Assembly: GCA_014529385.2 (NCBI GenBank)
Contig: CM043948.1
Coordinates: 83,510,260-83,570,259, forward strand
DNA from: Adiantum capillus-veneris
Lineage: Eukaryota > Streptophyta > Polypodiopsida > Polypodiales > Pteridaceae
Reading direction: 5' to 3'
Length of the DNA stretch: 60,000 nt
Program-made: the position numbers and the translations under genes
Part shown: positions 1-12,669 of the stretch, one piece after another
Layout of the letters: the number at the start of each line of letters is the position of its first letter
Numbering within the stretch: position 1 is the stretch's first letter
The notes under the pieces: generated by a model
What the model saw: only the letters and a program-made list of their open reading frames with translations
Databases searched by the model: none
Told to the model about the DNA's origin: nothing

Positions 1-871
1 TTAAAGGGATCCAATGAGAATTTAGATGTATTTAAATAAATAATTAAGCTCTTTCTCTCAAAGAGGAAAAAGAGGACATTTGTCCAAATGATATAATTGA
101 ATAATAAGAGAGAGAGAGAGAGAGAGAGAGAGGGGTCGACCAAGCATGAGAGGGGGGTTGATTTGGGCATCCTTTATTCTCATTCACACACACACACACA
201 CACACACACTTTGATGGTGTAAAGCAAAGAACCCCATCTCCTTCTCCAAGCTTGAGAAGTTGAGAGCCTACACTAACAACTCTTGGCTATGGAATGCGAA
301 TCCAACCAAGAGCCAAGCTTCAATGGCATGCTCACCTTTCTACCATCTATATTACTATGCTAAGCTAAGCTACAAGAGTAATCTATGGCAAGGAAGGTAC
401 TTCTTTCTCGTATGTTACTTATTCTTCCTCTTTCCTACCCTCGTTCTCTAATAGCTCTCTCCACCTTTGAAGGTGTTTGAGGTCTTGGAACAGAGGCCAG
501 GGACAAGTTAATGCTTTCATTAAGTTGATTAAGGGCATAATTTTGATGCATGAAGCTTTCCATCTTCATTGCATCGATTAGGTCTTGAGGAACACAAAGC
601 TTGTATTGTACCAAGTCTCTCATTATGGGAGAATTTATAATACAAAAGACTTTTGGAGATGAACCTGCTCCAAGCAAAACCGGTCCTCAACTGTTGTCAA
701 CTTCTCTAATTCAGCAAAGTATCGTTCATGCCAAGCTAATTAGGTATAATAAATATGTTGCTATCTATCATCCAGTCTTCTCTTTATGCTCTTGAAGAAT
801 TCTCTTAAAAATGGTCACTATAATTATTTTAATTCCACTACTTTTCATGTTACAAGTCCAATTTCGTTACA
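1..871 (+). repeat. 5' LTR (left part outside window) of Ty3/gypsy element Gy1
   Basis: This stretch aligns by eye with 5561-6369, the right part of a second copy that starts at 5046, so it is the 5' LTR of one element with its first ~510 bp lost beyond the window edge. It ends in gttaca at 871, directly before a tRNA primer site at 873. It holds an (AG)n tract (about 107-134) and a (CA)n tract (about 185-209), and both lie at the same place in the 3' LTR. Small ORFs inside it are repeat-derived and not genes. Confidence 0.85.
107..134. repeat. (AG)n microsatellite in the Gy1 5' LTR
   Basis: About 27 bp of AG repeats. The equivalent tract in the 3' LTR (5667-5719) is about twice as long, so it has changed length since insertion. 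Confidence 0.9.
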
Positions 872-872
872 T

Positions 873-885
873 TGGTATTAGAGCT
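873..885 (+). other. Primer-binding site of Gy1
   Basis: The sequence tggtattagagct follows the LTR end after one base. It differs by one base from the tggtatcagagc pattern complementary to plant initiator Met-tRNA, the usual minus-strand primer of LTR retrotransposons. Confidence 0.85.
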
Positions 886-1264
886 ATTAGTTTCTCTTTT
901 CTTGCTTAAGAAGAGAGGTCCTTAAGTTGTCCATGAAAGGTTGGACTTGTTAATTGCAAGAGGGTAAGTGGGACAGAGATCTATTTTCTCGGTGGGAAGA
1001 ACTTAGTTCAAGGTACACCGTTGAGAACTATAGACTTAATAATGGAGTCTTTCGAGACTTGCCTTTGTCTTAACCATAATAGCAAACTTGACAGGAACCA
1101 TAATCCATCGGGCACTACTAGACCCTCTCCACTACTCTTTGCAATCAACAATCTCTAAACCACGGGTGTGGTTGCTTGAGAGCCGATTTTCAAGAGTCGA
1201 GAAGGGTAGCAACGGTTTTGAGGGTACCAAAGCACAAAGTACTACTTACATAATTTTAATTAGC

Positions 1265-2583
1265 ATGAATGACAATAATAAAGAGAGTAGAATGAATGTT
1301 GATAACTTTGATTTTGCACATGAAGGTGCTACTGAAGATGCCCCCATGCTTGTGAACTACCTTGTCACTAGGCTGCGACAAGCAATGGGCAACCCTACCC
1401 TACAAGCTGAATTTACCCAACAACTTCGCAGTTATGGCCTCCTTCAAACTCCCCAAGTTGAGAGAGAGCTTAGGAAGCCTCTTAATGAGACTTTCAAAAG
1501 AAGACTTACTCCGGTGCAGGAAGAAGAAGAGGAAATCACTGAAAGAGAAAGAAGTGATTTGGAGGATGTGGCTCCATGAAGAGTGTGGTCTCAATGATTA
1601 CCAACTCCTCCTAAAAGGAAACGATCGCCGCATAGTCCTTCTCCTCGTCATTTTGACAAGGAAGGGAGGAACCAATTTAAGAAAAAGGCGAGAAAGAGGT
1701 GACCCTCTTCTCCATCTTCATCATCTTCCTCCTCTCCCGATGAAAGCAGTGGCTATTCGATTCTCCTAAAGAATACAAGAGAAGAGGACATCGCAAGTCC
1801 CATGCTTCTTGGAAAAGGTCTTACAAGTTAAAGAAGTTCAAGGAGGGAGGAAAGGGCATCTCTTTTCTCAACTATGATGGCACCTTTGGTGCTACAGACA
1901 AAGTTTTTGCCTTCATCCAACAATTCAATGCGGCCTTTGGAGATGAGGACTTCACAGAGTCCTCCAAGCTATACCATGTAGCTATGCACTTCCAAAAGTC
2001 TATCTGCCAATGGTGGGCTAGTCTCCGTGGGAATGGCGAAGCCCTAAGAACATGGAAAACTCTACAAGTTTCCATAATGAAGCAATTCCTTGCAAGCGAT
2101 GCCAAGGACAAAGTGCTCACTAGATGGAAAAGTTTGAAGCTACTCTTCAACAATTCTATCCACAAATATGTAGACAAGTTTTGGGATTTACATCTTAAAG
2201 CTACAGTATTTCAAAGGATAGACTTTGCCGAACAAAAACAACAATTTTGTGCGAGATTACCTGAAGAAATGGCTGAGTATGTCAACTCACAATGGCCTAG
2301 CACTATCACCGCAATCATCTACCACATTATGGTTGCTTCAAGGATAAATTTCCAACAAGGGGCAAGAAGAAATTTCAAGCCCATGGAAAACAAGGATTGA
2401 AATGAAGCTAAAGGGAAGAGCAATGCTCAAAATTCTTCCCAAGGCAACACCAACAACAACAAGGCCAAGGAGAAAGGAGCTTTACAAAGGTAAAAATAAT
2501 CTCTCTCCCAAAGAATTAGAGGCCTTTTGTAAGACCATAAATGCTTTAAGTGTGGGGAGCAAGGACATGGTTATCGTTCTTGC
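1265..2583 (+). pseudogene. gag: Gy1 gag (capsid plus zinc knuckle), broken
   Basis: Gag packages the retrotransposon RNA. The reading frame opens at 1265 (MNDNNKES) and is interrupted near 1579. It resumes in another frame from about 1867 to 2400 with a recognisable retrotransposon gag core (LYHVAMHFQKSICQWWASL, then a region ending RLPEEMAEYV). After a TGA at 2398 and further stops, the same frame encodes a CCHC zinc knuckle at 2542-2583 (C-x2-C-x4-H-x4-C; CFKCGEQGHGYRSC). At least one frameshift and several stops make it non-functional. It lies between the primer site and protease, the normal gypsy order. Confidence 0.85.
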
Positions 2584-3100
2584 CCCAAAAGAAATGTACA
2601 TAATGACACTTCTAGAGCTTCAACCAGAGGATACTAATTGCAAAGGCTCATCCCTTTCCTATGCTTGGGGAAAGGTGAGGGACCATGATGCCCTTATTCT
2701 CTTTGACCGTGGCTCTACTCACAACTTTATATCAAAGGAGTTGGCCACCAAGTTGGGCATACAAGCTTTTGAGATGGGAGATATGGTCACTGTTGATGGA
2801 GCTTTCAAGGGACAACAAACCTCCATCACACCCTTAATTGGGAAGTTGAGGCTTCCTGTCCAAAGCTATGTCAACAAAGAAGATTTCTTCATCTCCCCTC
2901 TCCAACATGAGGATGCTATCCTAGGGGTACCATGGTTCAACCGCATGGCTGCCAACATAAAGTTCCACGAAAGGAGAATCTACTTCACCTATAGGGAAAA
3001 CATCATGTATATAGATGCTAATGAGTCTGGTTGTACTATACCACGTGTAAATTCAATTACTTTTGATAAGTCAATGAAAGCTCGGTTTCTCCATACATGA
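2584..3100 (+). pseudogene. Gy1 aspartic protease domain, broken
   Basis: Retroviral-type aspartic protease that would cut the Gag-Pol polyprotein. The active-site region reads LFDRGSTHNFISKELATKLG near 2701, where the family normally has D-S/T-G, so the Ser/Thr is replaced by Arg. Later sequence (DAILGVPWFNRMAANIKF) is typical of plant gypsy proteases. The frame differs from the zinc knuckle just upstream, so a frameshift separates them. It continues to a stop at 3100. Confidence 0.85.
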
Positions 3101-3169
3101 TTTTGTCAAAGAATACACTAATGACCCTAATGTTTTAGGTAAAGATGATAGGAATCAAGAGGAATTAGA

Positions 3170-4658
3170 GTTGTCTAATTTCTTAAATAGATTCCAAGAT
3201 GTTTTTATCGATAACATTCTAGGAGAGCTACCTCCAAAACGAGGGGATAATGACCATAACATAGAGCTTCTACCTGGGAGCTCACCGCCTAATAAGCCTC
3301 CTTATAGAGTTTCTCAAGCTCAACAATAGGGGATTATGAGTCAAGTGCATGAACTGGTAGATAAAGGGATGGTGAGCCCTAGTTCCTCTCCCTTTTGTTC
3401 ACCAGTCCTTCTAGTGCAAAAGAAAGATGGCACATACCGCATGTGTATGGACTATCGAGCACTAAACCATATCACTATCAAAAACAAATTTCCAGTACCA
3501 CGGGTAGAAGATATGTTTGATAAGCTACAAGGCTCAACCTACTTCAGTCGGATTGACCTTAAAAGTGGTTATCATCAAATAAGGATAGTGAATGAAGATA
3601 TCATAAAGACCGCGTTTTGCACAACGTTTGGTCTTTATGAATATCTTGTCATGCCTTTTGGCTTCACAAATGCGCCAACCACGTTCAAACGCCTGATGGA
3701 GAAAATCTTTTGACCCTACCATATGTTTACTGGAGTGTTCTTTGATGATATCATCATCTACTCCAAATCCATTGAGGAGCATAAGCAACATCTCCAGGTA
3801 ATTTTTCAAGCTTTGAGGGAGAATAAACTTTTCATCAATCCAAAGAAGAGGCAAATTTTCCTTCAATAGATTCAATACTTAGGTCACATTATCTCTCAAG
3901 ATGGTATATGTATGGATCCAACAAGGTTAGAGGTAATAAATGGATAGCCTAACCCAAGGAATCTATATGAGCTACAAAACTTTATTGGTATGTGTGCATA
4001 CTATATACACTTCAAAGCTAAGTTCTCCCAAATAGCAATACCATTACATGACTTGACAAAGAAGAATGTTAAGTACGTATGGTCTGCCAAGGAGCAAAAT
4101 GATTTTGATAAGCTTTTATAAAAGCTTGCCTCTCAATGTGTGCTTACACTTCCGGACCTCTTAAAACCATTTGAGGTCCAATGTGATGCTTGTGGAGATT
4201 GCCTTGGAGCAATCTTGCTTCAAGAAGGGCATGCCATAGCATATGAGAGTCGAAAACTTAATTCCAATGAGTGTGTCTTGGGAATCTACAAAAAGGAGCT
4301 ACTAGTTGTCCTACATGCCCTTAATACATGGAAACACTAACTTTTGGGGACTCCATTCATCCTACGAACGGATCACCAAAGTCTTAAGTACTTCATGACG
4401 CAAACCAAGCTGTCCAACAAACAAATGAGGTGGGCAAATTTTCTTTCGCAATTCAATTTTCATATTGCTCACATTGTTGGCAAGCACAATCAAGTAGTTG
4501 ATGCACTATCACGATGGCCAAGGGCCAATGCGGTGTCCATAGCAACTCACAATGATCTATCTTCCATGATATATGAGTATGCTACTGACCCCGATTTTAA
4601 GGATGTACTTTTGAAGATGCTAGAAGGATGGAGGGAATGTAACTTAAGGGCAGTATGA
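3170..4658 (+). pseudogene. pol: Gy1 reverse transcriptase-RNase H, multiple in-frame stops
   Basis: The Ty3/gypsy RT core is clear. It starts with [18 protein letters not shown] and [13 protein letters not shown], followed by [17 protein letters not shown]. The catalytic box is FFDDIIIYS, where Y-x-D-D is usual. RNase H follows from about 4140 (FEVQCDACGDCLGAILLQ, then AYESRKLN and LRTDHQSLKYF), ending with DALSRWPR. A single frame carries at least six stops (TAG near 3330, TGA 3714, a TAG near 3870, a TAG near 3946, TAA near 4119, TAA near 4338), so it is dead. No integrase follows. Confidence 0.92.
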
Positions 4659-5045
4659 ACCTTGTCAATGCTTACAATGCTACACTAGAGCAAGCAAATG
4701 TAAATGATTTCTAAATAAAAAATGTTTTTGTCTTATAAGACTGATCCTCTTTTGTGCACAGATTTAAATAGTATTCATGCTTAGAATCATGTTTGTGATG
4801 ACGACGTCACTGAAACACCAAGTAGAATTTGTCAATCTACTTTGGGAGTATGATATGGACTAAAGAGCAGACATGCTTGTGGCAGCTAAGTCTCTCAAGC
4901 ACCAAATGGACTAGACATCCATTCTGGAATGATGTCGTATGGTAAAAAGGGATCCTCTACCCGCTAAGAAACGTAGACTAATAACTAAGACTTTATCTCT
5001 TCTACCTCATAGTCGAGGACGATTATGGTTTCGAGAGAGAGGTAA
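4659..5045 (+). other. Gy1 internal 3' end without integrase, ending in polypurine tract
   Basis: Only about 390 bp separate RNase H from the 3' LTR, and no HHCC or DDE integrase sequence is visible. The final purine-rich stretch (cgagagagaggtaa, ending at 5045) is the likely plus-strand priming tract. A full gypsy element would carry roughly 1.2-1.5 kb of integrase here. Confidence 0.7.
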
Positions 5046-5663
5046 TGTCATAAAATCTAATATCTACCTATTCTAAAAAGGCATTCTCATATTGAAATGA
5101 TCATTTAATATGGAAGAGATGAATGGGAACAAGAGGTAGAATATAGATATCTGCATAAAATGGAGCTTAGAAGACCTTAGGGTTAGCTTCATTAAAGACC
5201 TCCAAAGGTTAGTGTTAAAAGTCCTTAGACCTAGGACCTTAAGCAAGCTAGGGTTGACCTTGAGGTGGGAACCCTACCCAAGTTTGAGGTGCTTGTCGTG
5301 CTTGCTGACTAAGGTGCTTAAGGTGTTTGTGGGAATCTTGCCCAAGCTTGAGGTGCTTGTCATGCTTAAATCACTAAGGTGTTTGAAGTGTTTAATTCAA
5401 ACTTGATCTCTCAAGAGGCATAAAAGATTGTCATGCCAAAATGACTAAGGTGATTGAAGTGTTCAATTCAAACATGATCTCTTAAGAAGCATAAAAGACA
5501 CATGTCAAGATCCTCCCCATTTTGCCCTCATGATGTGCTTGAATCCTATTGGATAGGTTTTAAAGGGATCCAATGAGAATCTAAATACATTTAAATAAAT
5601 AATTAAGCTGTTTCTCTCAAAGAGGAAAAAGAGGACACTTGTCCAACTAATATAACTAAATTA

Positions 5664-5721
<58 letters not shown>

Positions 5722-6369
5722 CAACCAAGCATGAGAGGGGGGATTGATTTGGGCATCCTTATTCTCATTCTCACACACACACTTTGATGGTGTGAAGCAA
5801 AGAACTCCATCTCCTTCTCCAAGCTTGAGAAGTTGAGAGCCTACACCAACAACTCTTGGCTATGTAATGCAAATCCAACCAAGAGCCAAGCTTCAATGGC
5901 ATGCTCATCTTCTCTACCATCTATATTACTATGCTAAGCTAAGCTACAAGAGTAATATATGGTGAGGAAGGTACTTATTTCTCGTATGTTACTTCTTTTT
6001 CCTCTTCCCTACCCTCATTCCCTGCTAACTCTCTCCACCTTTGAAGGTGTTTGAGGTCTTGGGGTTGAGGCCACAGACAAGTTAATGCTTTCATTAAGTT
6101 GATTAAGGGAATAATTTTGATGCATGAAGCTTTCCATCTTTATTGTATTGATTAGGTCTTAAGGGACGCAAAGCTTGTATTCTACAAAGTCTCTCACTAT
6201 GGGAGAATCCATAATACAAAATCCTTTTGGGGGGGGATGCCAAGCTAATTAGGTATAATGAATATGTTACTATCTATCATCAAGTCTTCTCTTTATGCTC
6301 TTGAAGAATTCCCTTAATAATGATCACTATAGTTATTTAAATTCCACTACTTTCCATGTTACAAGTCAA
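5046..6369 (+). repeat. 3' LTR of Gy1
   Basis: It begins tgtcataaaatc after the polypurine tract and its right part matches 1-871. It contains diverged tandem subrepeats of about 75 bp near 5370-5510, a long (GA)n tract at 5667-5719, and a deletion of roughly 70 bp near 6230 relative to the 5' LTR, next to a run of eight G. The right edge is uncertain by about 15 bp because the last bases seen in the 5' LTR are not matched. Confidence 0.85.
5667..5719. repeat. (GA)n microsatellite in the Gy1 3' LTR
   Basis: About 53 bp of GA repeats at the place of the shorter AG tract in the 5' LTR. Confidence 0.9.
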
Positions 6370-7638
6370 ATAGAGAGGGAGATAACAAAGGAAGAGCAAG
6401 GAAAACTCTAGGCCCGGTCCCTCTCTCGGCATCATGCAACCCTCTTGGCATTGAATACACACATACACTTCCCTTCGGTATCAACATCAATCGCTCTCAA
6501 CTTCAACATCGGCTTCTGTGACTTTGAGCATCTCTTTGACTTCGATGACATCGACCTTGATAGATTTTTGTGCTCACACACACCCACTCACGTACACACA
6601 AACACGCACACACACTTCTCTTCTACATTAGCGCGAGCACTTATATTCAACATCGGCTTCTCCTATTCGGCATCGACTGTGACACAGTGATACCCAACTC
6701 TGGCATCAATTCTCCCACAGATAGACATACACACGCTCTCTTCATTGATTTGACACACATATAAACACTCTCTAGTATAATAGAGCAAGAGACGGAGAGA
6801 GAGATTGTCTACAATGGGATGCAAGTGTAGGTAGAGTTATAGATTGCCATCAGTAGCAATAATTTTACATTCAGATGACATCTATGCTTTGATCTTTTCT
6901 CTAGCCTAGTTGGTTGTCATAGGTCTTGACACGTTACAGTTGCCGGAGACATGTGTTTAGATTGATTATATCAGTGATTTCAGTTCTAGTAAGAGCTGTG
7001 TGCATATGGCATTATGCATGATTAGCACTTTGAGAGTGGTTGTGCTCTATTGAGAGTGTTTACTCCCTGGTGGGAGTTGAGTTTTGTGATCTTTTCTTGC
7101 ACACATGTTGGCACATGTTTGAGCACATGCCCTACGCTTAGCAGTGCCTGTTATGACTCTTGTATTCTGTGTTGCAAATACTACCAGTGTATGCCTTTGA
7201 GGAGCCTATTTTGGCTCGATTTGATAGTCCTAGTCGATTCAAAGACTCAGTCCAAAAGAGCTCTTTTGAGATTTTGGCTAGTAATTGTGTCTGCATAGTC
7301 TTTTGTGAGTATTATGCGTGAGTTTTTTTGAAGTTGAACACTAGGGGGTAGGTTACCCAGTGAGAGATTAGGTTTCTAGGGATCCCTATTCGTGACCTCA
7401 CCATAGGATATGTATAGAAGGCTATATGTGTTTTTGATGCCAAGTTGGCAATCTTTTGACAATGTTTTTGAGTAGTACATGTGAGTTGATGCCCTGTTAC
7501 CACTCTTTTATCATTTATGCATTGATTTCTCTATATGAGATTTGGTTGAGATTTTGACTTTGTGACTCGGTCAAAATTTTCACAAAAAAATATCCCTGAA
7601 TTCTGAGTCTCACTCTCTTGCATTTTCTCTTGTTAGTT
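6370..7638. other. No gene recognised; CA-rich and copia-upstream sequence
   Basis: The stretch has a loose cluster of cacaca motifs (about 6575-6620) and several imperfect copies of a short motif (acatcggcttct and variants) at 6490-6680. The small open frames here have biased composition and no domain. It may hold the leader or a degraded LTR of the copia remnant that follows, but no primer site or LTR edge was found. Confidence 0.4.
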
Positions 7639-8965
7639 ATGGTCGGACCTTCTGAGAAAGAAGAGTCTTATTTCAAAAACTTTGATGGCACAAACTGCAC
7701 CTTAAGGAAGCACTATATGCTTGATGTCTTGGTCAATGAGGTCCTTGCAGTACCATTAAAAGAGCACAAAGATGGTATTTACACCGATGATCATTGGAAG
7801 GAGCTTGATGCTCATGCTATGGTGGCCATTCACCCATACCTTGGTGAGTCAATTTTCTTTACAATTATGGACAAGACTAATGTAAAGGAATTGTGGGAGT
7901 CATCATGCTCAGCTTGGGATGGCAAGAGTTCCTTAAATAATAATAGTTTTCTTATGAGAAACCTCATGTGTTTGAATACGACAGAGGGCAACAGTGTCAG
8001 TTCACACTTAAATAAATTCCAACACCTTGTTTAGGCACATGTAAGGGACTCAATTTCAATGCTAAAATAAAAGATATTTTCTTACTATGTTCTTTGCCTT
8101 CATCATGGGACACGTTTAACACTGTCCCATTAGTAACTCCGTCCCTAAGGGTAAGCTTGTTTCAGTGATGTTACTAGTGCTTTGCTCACTGAAGAGATAG
8201 ATGTCAGTCTCTTGACACTAGTGTGCATGGCAATGCTTATACAACTAGTGATGGTCATCACAAGCAAAGAGGTCGCAGTCATAGTCGTGGTTGGTCATAG
8301 GATCACAAGATTCTCATAGCAAGGGTCATGGATCTAACCTACAAAATGTAGATTACTATCATTGTCACAAAAAAGGCCAGTTGAGGAAAGATTGATGCAT
8401 TTTTGAAAAGGGTAAAACCATTGTCAAGTCTAACCCTCCTAAGAGTAGTGTGAAGATTAAGGAGTTCAATGTAGCTAAGTGTTCACCAGTCGAGGTTGTT
8501 CCTGACATTTCGCAACTGTCAAATGTCTTGGTATTCACTATTGACTTGAGTCTATATGCATTATTAGCTCTTGATGAGTGTTATGCACAAATCCAAATCA
8601 TGGACTCGGGTACAAATTTTCAATTTCCATGTTACTTCCCATGGGGAATGGTTCTCCACTTACGCTCCTATGCATGCTTTGGTCAAGATTGGTGACTTGG
8701 AGATGTGAAGTTATCTATACATAATGGCATTGTGTTTATGCTTTGATGCATCAAACATGTGCCAAATTTGACTAAGAACTTAGTGTCAGCAAGTCACCTT
8801 GATTGTTTGGGATATACTACAGTTCTTGGCAATGGTTCTTGGATGATTCCAGGGAAAATTTGGTCATATTGAAGGGCCAAATGTGGCTCATTGTACTCTT
8901 TGTATATCTCTTATATGAAAGAGAATTCCATTTGTGTTACCGAGATGCCTTCTACTGAGCACAAT
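7639..8965 (+). pseudogene. Ty1/copia gag-protease remnant, plus strand
   Basis: It starts at an ATG at 7639 (MVGPSEKEESYF) with a copia-type Gag (UBN2-like: KNFDGTNCTLRKHYMLDVL, later WESSCSAWDG) that stops near 8034. Downstream come a degenerate zinc knuckle near 8350 (YYHCHKKGQLRKD then a stop; first Cys and the His changed) and a protease site (QIQIMDSGTNFQFP) near 8590. A probable pre-integrase segment (KCGSLYSLYISYMKENSICV) follows around 8885. There are multiple stops. RT and integrase are absent, and the element ends where the minus-strand copy begins. Confidence 0.75.
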
Positions 8966-10090
8966 CTTTCCAACTCCCTTGATCCAATAAGAGGATTGTT
9001 GGCACAAGTGACGGTATTCCCATGGGGGACAACCTCAAGAGAGGTAAACAAGTCATGATGCAAATTAATGTGCTTTGTAGCACTACTATCAAAGTGCCAA
9101 ACATGTGACTCTATGGCAATTGACATACATGCATCATGGATAGAAGGATCATAAGTACACTCTACACTAAAGGCCCATTCTGCATCTACATTCAACATCA
9201 CAAAATCCATTTACAGAAGATTTTTTGATAGCTACAGTGGTAGAAGGTCCAGTCTTCTTTGCTTCTTTGGCCTTCAACTTAAGACATTGTTTGATCAAGT
9301 GATCATTAGCCTTACAACAAGAGCAATGCATCTTCTTCTTGCATTTTTCACTAGAATTCCCATATGAGTTGTTACCAGTAGAATCACTAGACACAAGTGA
9401 CTTGCTACTCATAGAAGGACCTCAAGAAGTGGCTACAATAAAATTACCACTTTCTCTTTGTGTAGCAACAAAAGCGTGTTCAACTACACGTTGTTTAGTC
9501 ATGTGCTTTCTTGAAAACGACTCTTGTAACAACATATGCACAATGCATCAAACTTGATAGCTTGGGGGTTTCCTTGGGTCATAAGTCTCCAAGTACCAGC
9601 AAAAATCTAGTAAGAGTCTAGCAATAATATCCTTGATACCAAGAAGAAAAGTGTCTGTCATCTTCCTCTTCCATATTCTTTGATTCCAGCTCTTTACACA
9701 ACAATGCAATTTCAGCCTCATTGCAACTTGCATAAAGACCCGCAAGAGTATCCCAAATCTATTTTGCTAATTTTGCTAAGCAAATATGAGGAGTAATAGT
9801 ACATTTCAGACATAATGCAATCAATGCATGAGCTTGCACATCTCTTACATCCCAATGAGATTGCTCAGCCATTGGAAAAAGAACTCTAGTAGCAACAGAT
9901 TTGCTAGAACCTATAACATCCTCGACAAAGGTGAACGTCATCAATGCCTTGCACAAAATTCTAGATGCCCTTTGAGACAAGAACATGCGTCATCATGTAA
10001 GCCCACATTGGGTAGTTATCCCCATCCAATTTGTCCTCAACAACAAACATCTTGAAAGAATATGTGCTGTTGTCAGCCACGGTGAGTGAC
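8911..10090 (-). pseudogene. Ty1/copia gag-protease remnant, minus strand
   Basis: Read from right to left it begins near 10060 with a Gag start (EDKLDGDNYPMWAYMM) and continues through HWDVRDVQAHALIALCL at about 9840. It then has a CCHC knuckle (CSCCKANDHLIKQC) near 9330 and a protease region (WHFDSSATKHINLHHDLFTS) near 9100. The protease has D-S-S where D-S-G is expected. Frames shift between segments. The primer site at 10414-10424 lies upstream, as expected for the same element. Nothing of integrase or RT remains. Confidence 0.78.
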
Positions 10091-10413
10091 TGCACCCGAT
10101 GTGAAAATTGCCTTGAAAGAGAAAAAACAAAGTAGGACTAACACATGCTACATAGTACAACCTGAAGAGGACTGTGAGGGACTTATTCTGCAAAAAAATA
10201 AAATAGCAAAAAATTTTCTCAAAAGGATGAGATCGCATGCATAGCTACTAGTAGTGAAAACGGAGGCTAAAATAAGGTCGCATGAAAAATATGAGCTCAT
10301 TGAGCTCCACGAGCTCGATCGAAGTATTACTCAACTTGTTGATGCTTGTCGAAGCTCACAGAAATAACATGAGTGAAGGGGTGTTGGCGATAGTACCAGG
10401 AGAATGTGACCTA

Positions 10414-10424
10414 CTCTGATACCA
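10414..10424 (-). other. Minus-strand primer-binding site and LTR edge of copia remnant
   Basis: The plus strand reads ctctgatacca, the complement of tggtatcagag. It is followed by aa and then tgttggaattag from 10427, which is the expected TG...CA edge of a minus-strand LTR. This gives the copia remnant at 8911-10090 a 5' end. The far edge of that LTR could not be placed. Confidence 0.7.
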
Positions 10425-10426
10425 AT

Positions 10427-12605
10427 TGTTGGAATTAGGGTTGCAGGGATGCAAACATAGCTTGGAGAAGATGAAGAAGCTCAAGGCAAAATCATTGCAC
10501 ACCTCCAATTTTTCTCCAAAATTGACCAATTTAAGCCAAAAATCAAACATTCAGATCATAAGATTAGGCATAAATTAGCTCAAGACACTTTATTAGAGTG
10601 ATGAATCAACCTTTAATTAGGAGATAGAACATACATTGCACATCAAAAATTAGTGGTTGGGTTATAAAAAATTAGTCAAATGCTATATAAGAACATCTTG
10701 AATCTGCTCTTCACAAACTAAGAAGTTGCGGGCTAGCAAACTCTTAAGTACTAAAGAGTTATCTACCTGATGTAAACAGTTCCACAAGCCAATGGAAAAA
10801 TCATAAAGAAAAATTGAGAGAAGGCTAGGAGTAATTTGACAATGTCTCAGCCAAAACACACAATAGGAATACATGTGGCCAAATAGATGAAATATGGCAA
10901 GAATCCAACAAATATTTGTGAGTATTTTGATAGTGTTTTGGCATATAAATAAGAAACTAATAATAACAATGATAGAATGACAATGTATCAAAAACTAGGC
11001 AAACTTTAAATCTGAATTAACTCAAAACACCGTCAAGCTAGCTCAACTAACAAGCAAAGAACCTACATATAATCTAAACAAAATATATGGTGAGACTAAA
11101 AATTCAATCTATAGTAGTCCAGCTTCAAAAAGCCTCACCATGACCATCATAAAGAGTGCAACATACATATACCAAAGTTGTGAACAATATCTGGAGTGTG
11201 TTGTACCAAGGCACTATGCAATAAAGGTTTAACATTTTTACTTGAAAGGACTATAAAGACCATATTTCTACAAATGCACATTAATTACATCAATTCAGCC
11301 ATAGAAAGTATATAAATTTCCAGAAAGAGTCAAACTTTACATTAATCTTGCTCATGAGTGTATAGGTGGCATCATCACAGCCATAGTCGATGCCAAACCA
11401 TGTCTCATATGGCATCTAAGAGCTTCACCACATAAAAACTCTCACAAATGAGGGTATAGTTTCTCGTCAAGGTGGCATGAATAGAAGTGCATTTGAATCA
11501 ATTTCACAAAAAAGGTGGATTGAATTGCACAAAAACAAAGGTGCAAAAGCATGCATCTTCAAAAGATGCAACAAAGAAATGTTTGAATATGCATGAAGAT
11601 GACATCTACATCAGAGAACAACAATCTCTCTCAAGAAGTTTTGTTCAATGGGCTTGGTGGTAATTTTGAGGTTGGATTGGCTTGGGTTTTATGCATTGGA
11701 TTAATTATACAATTAGATTCATTGTCAAGAGGCATAGAGTCACTAATGGTGATAACAAACATGTTGTACAATGTAGGAAGAGAGCATAACTAGCATATAC
11801 ACTTGACGTCCACATCTAAGTTCAACTTTTAAGTTGAGAATTATCTAAAGCTGAGATTGCACTCATTCAAATAAGTGGCAACACTGCTATCTTTTTTCAT
11901 ATATTTTTTCATGATGTAAAATTTGCTAAAGGCATTTTTCTTCTCATAAGCATTATATAACTTTTTCTAAATAATTGGGTGTTCTGCTCATTGATGACAA
12001 TAAACTACACTAATTTTTCCAAGTGCCATGAAGGATTGTGTTTAGTGGAGAGTAGATGGGAAAAAGGCAAGCAAAATGTAGATGTCCCTATTGATAGAGA
12101 TAGAAATGATTTAGGAGAACTCCCATGGCAATCATACTTGTTGTGGTTATTGCATCAATCAATTGTTTGCTCATGCAAGTTTCAACAAAAGAGCATACAT
12201 AATACATAGATGACCCCTCCCCTCACACTGAATCTACCTATGCCCTAACACAACAATACCACCTTGAGTTCTATATCATCAAGAAGCATGAAAAAATACA
12301 GTACCTCTGCCCTAACTCAAGACTACCATCTTGAGTGCCATACCATAAAGGAACACGCATGAACGCAGTGGTGAGGACACATTGCTTGTTTTGATTTAGA
12401 GTTCAAGTCATAGTGGCACCTGAGTACCTTTGCCTAGAGTTAGAGAGATAAAGACGAGGGGAGGGAAGCATGTGTTCAAGTTAATGTATCAATGTAATAT
12501 ATGCGGATGTCATTGAATGGATAGATGCTTGAGAGTATTCAAAAGTACTCTTTCTTAAAACTTGATTCAGATTGGTAAAGAGTTCTTAGCATACACTACT
12601 TTATG

Positions 12606-12669
<64 letters not shown>

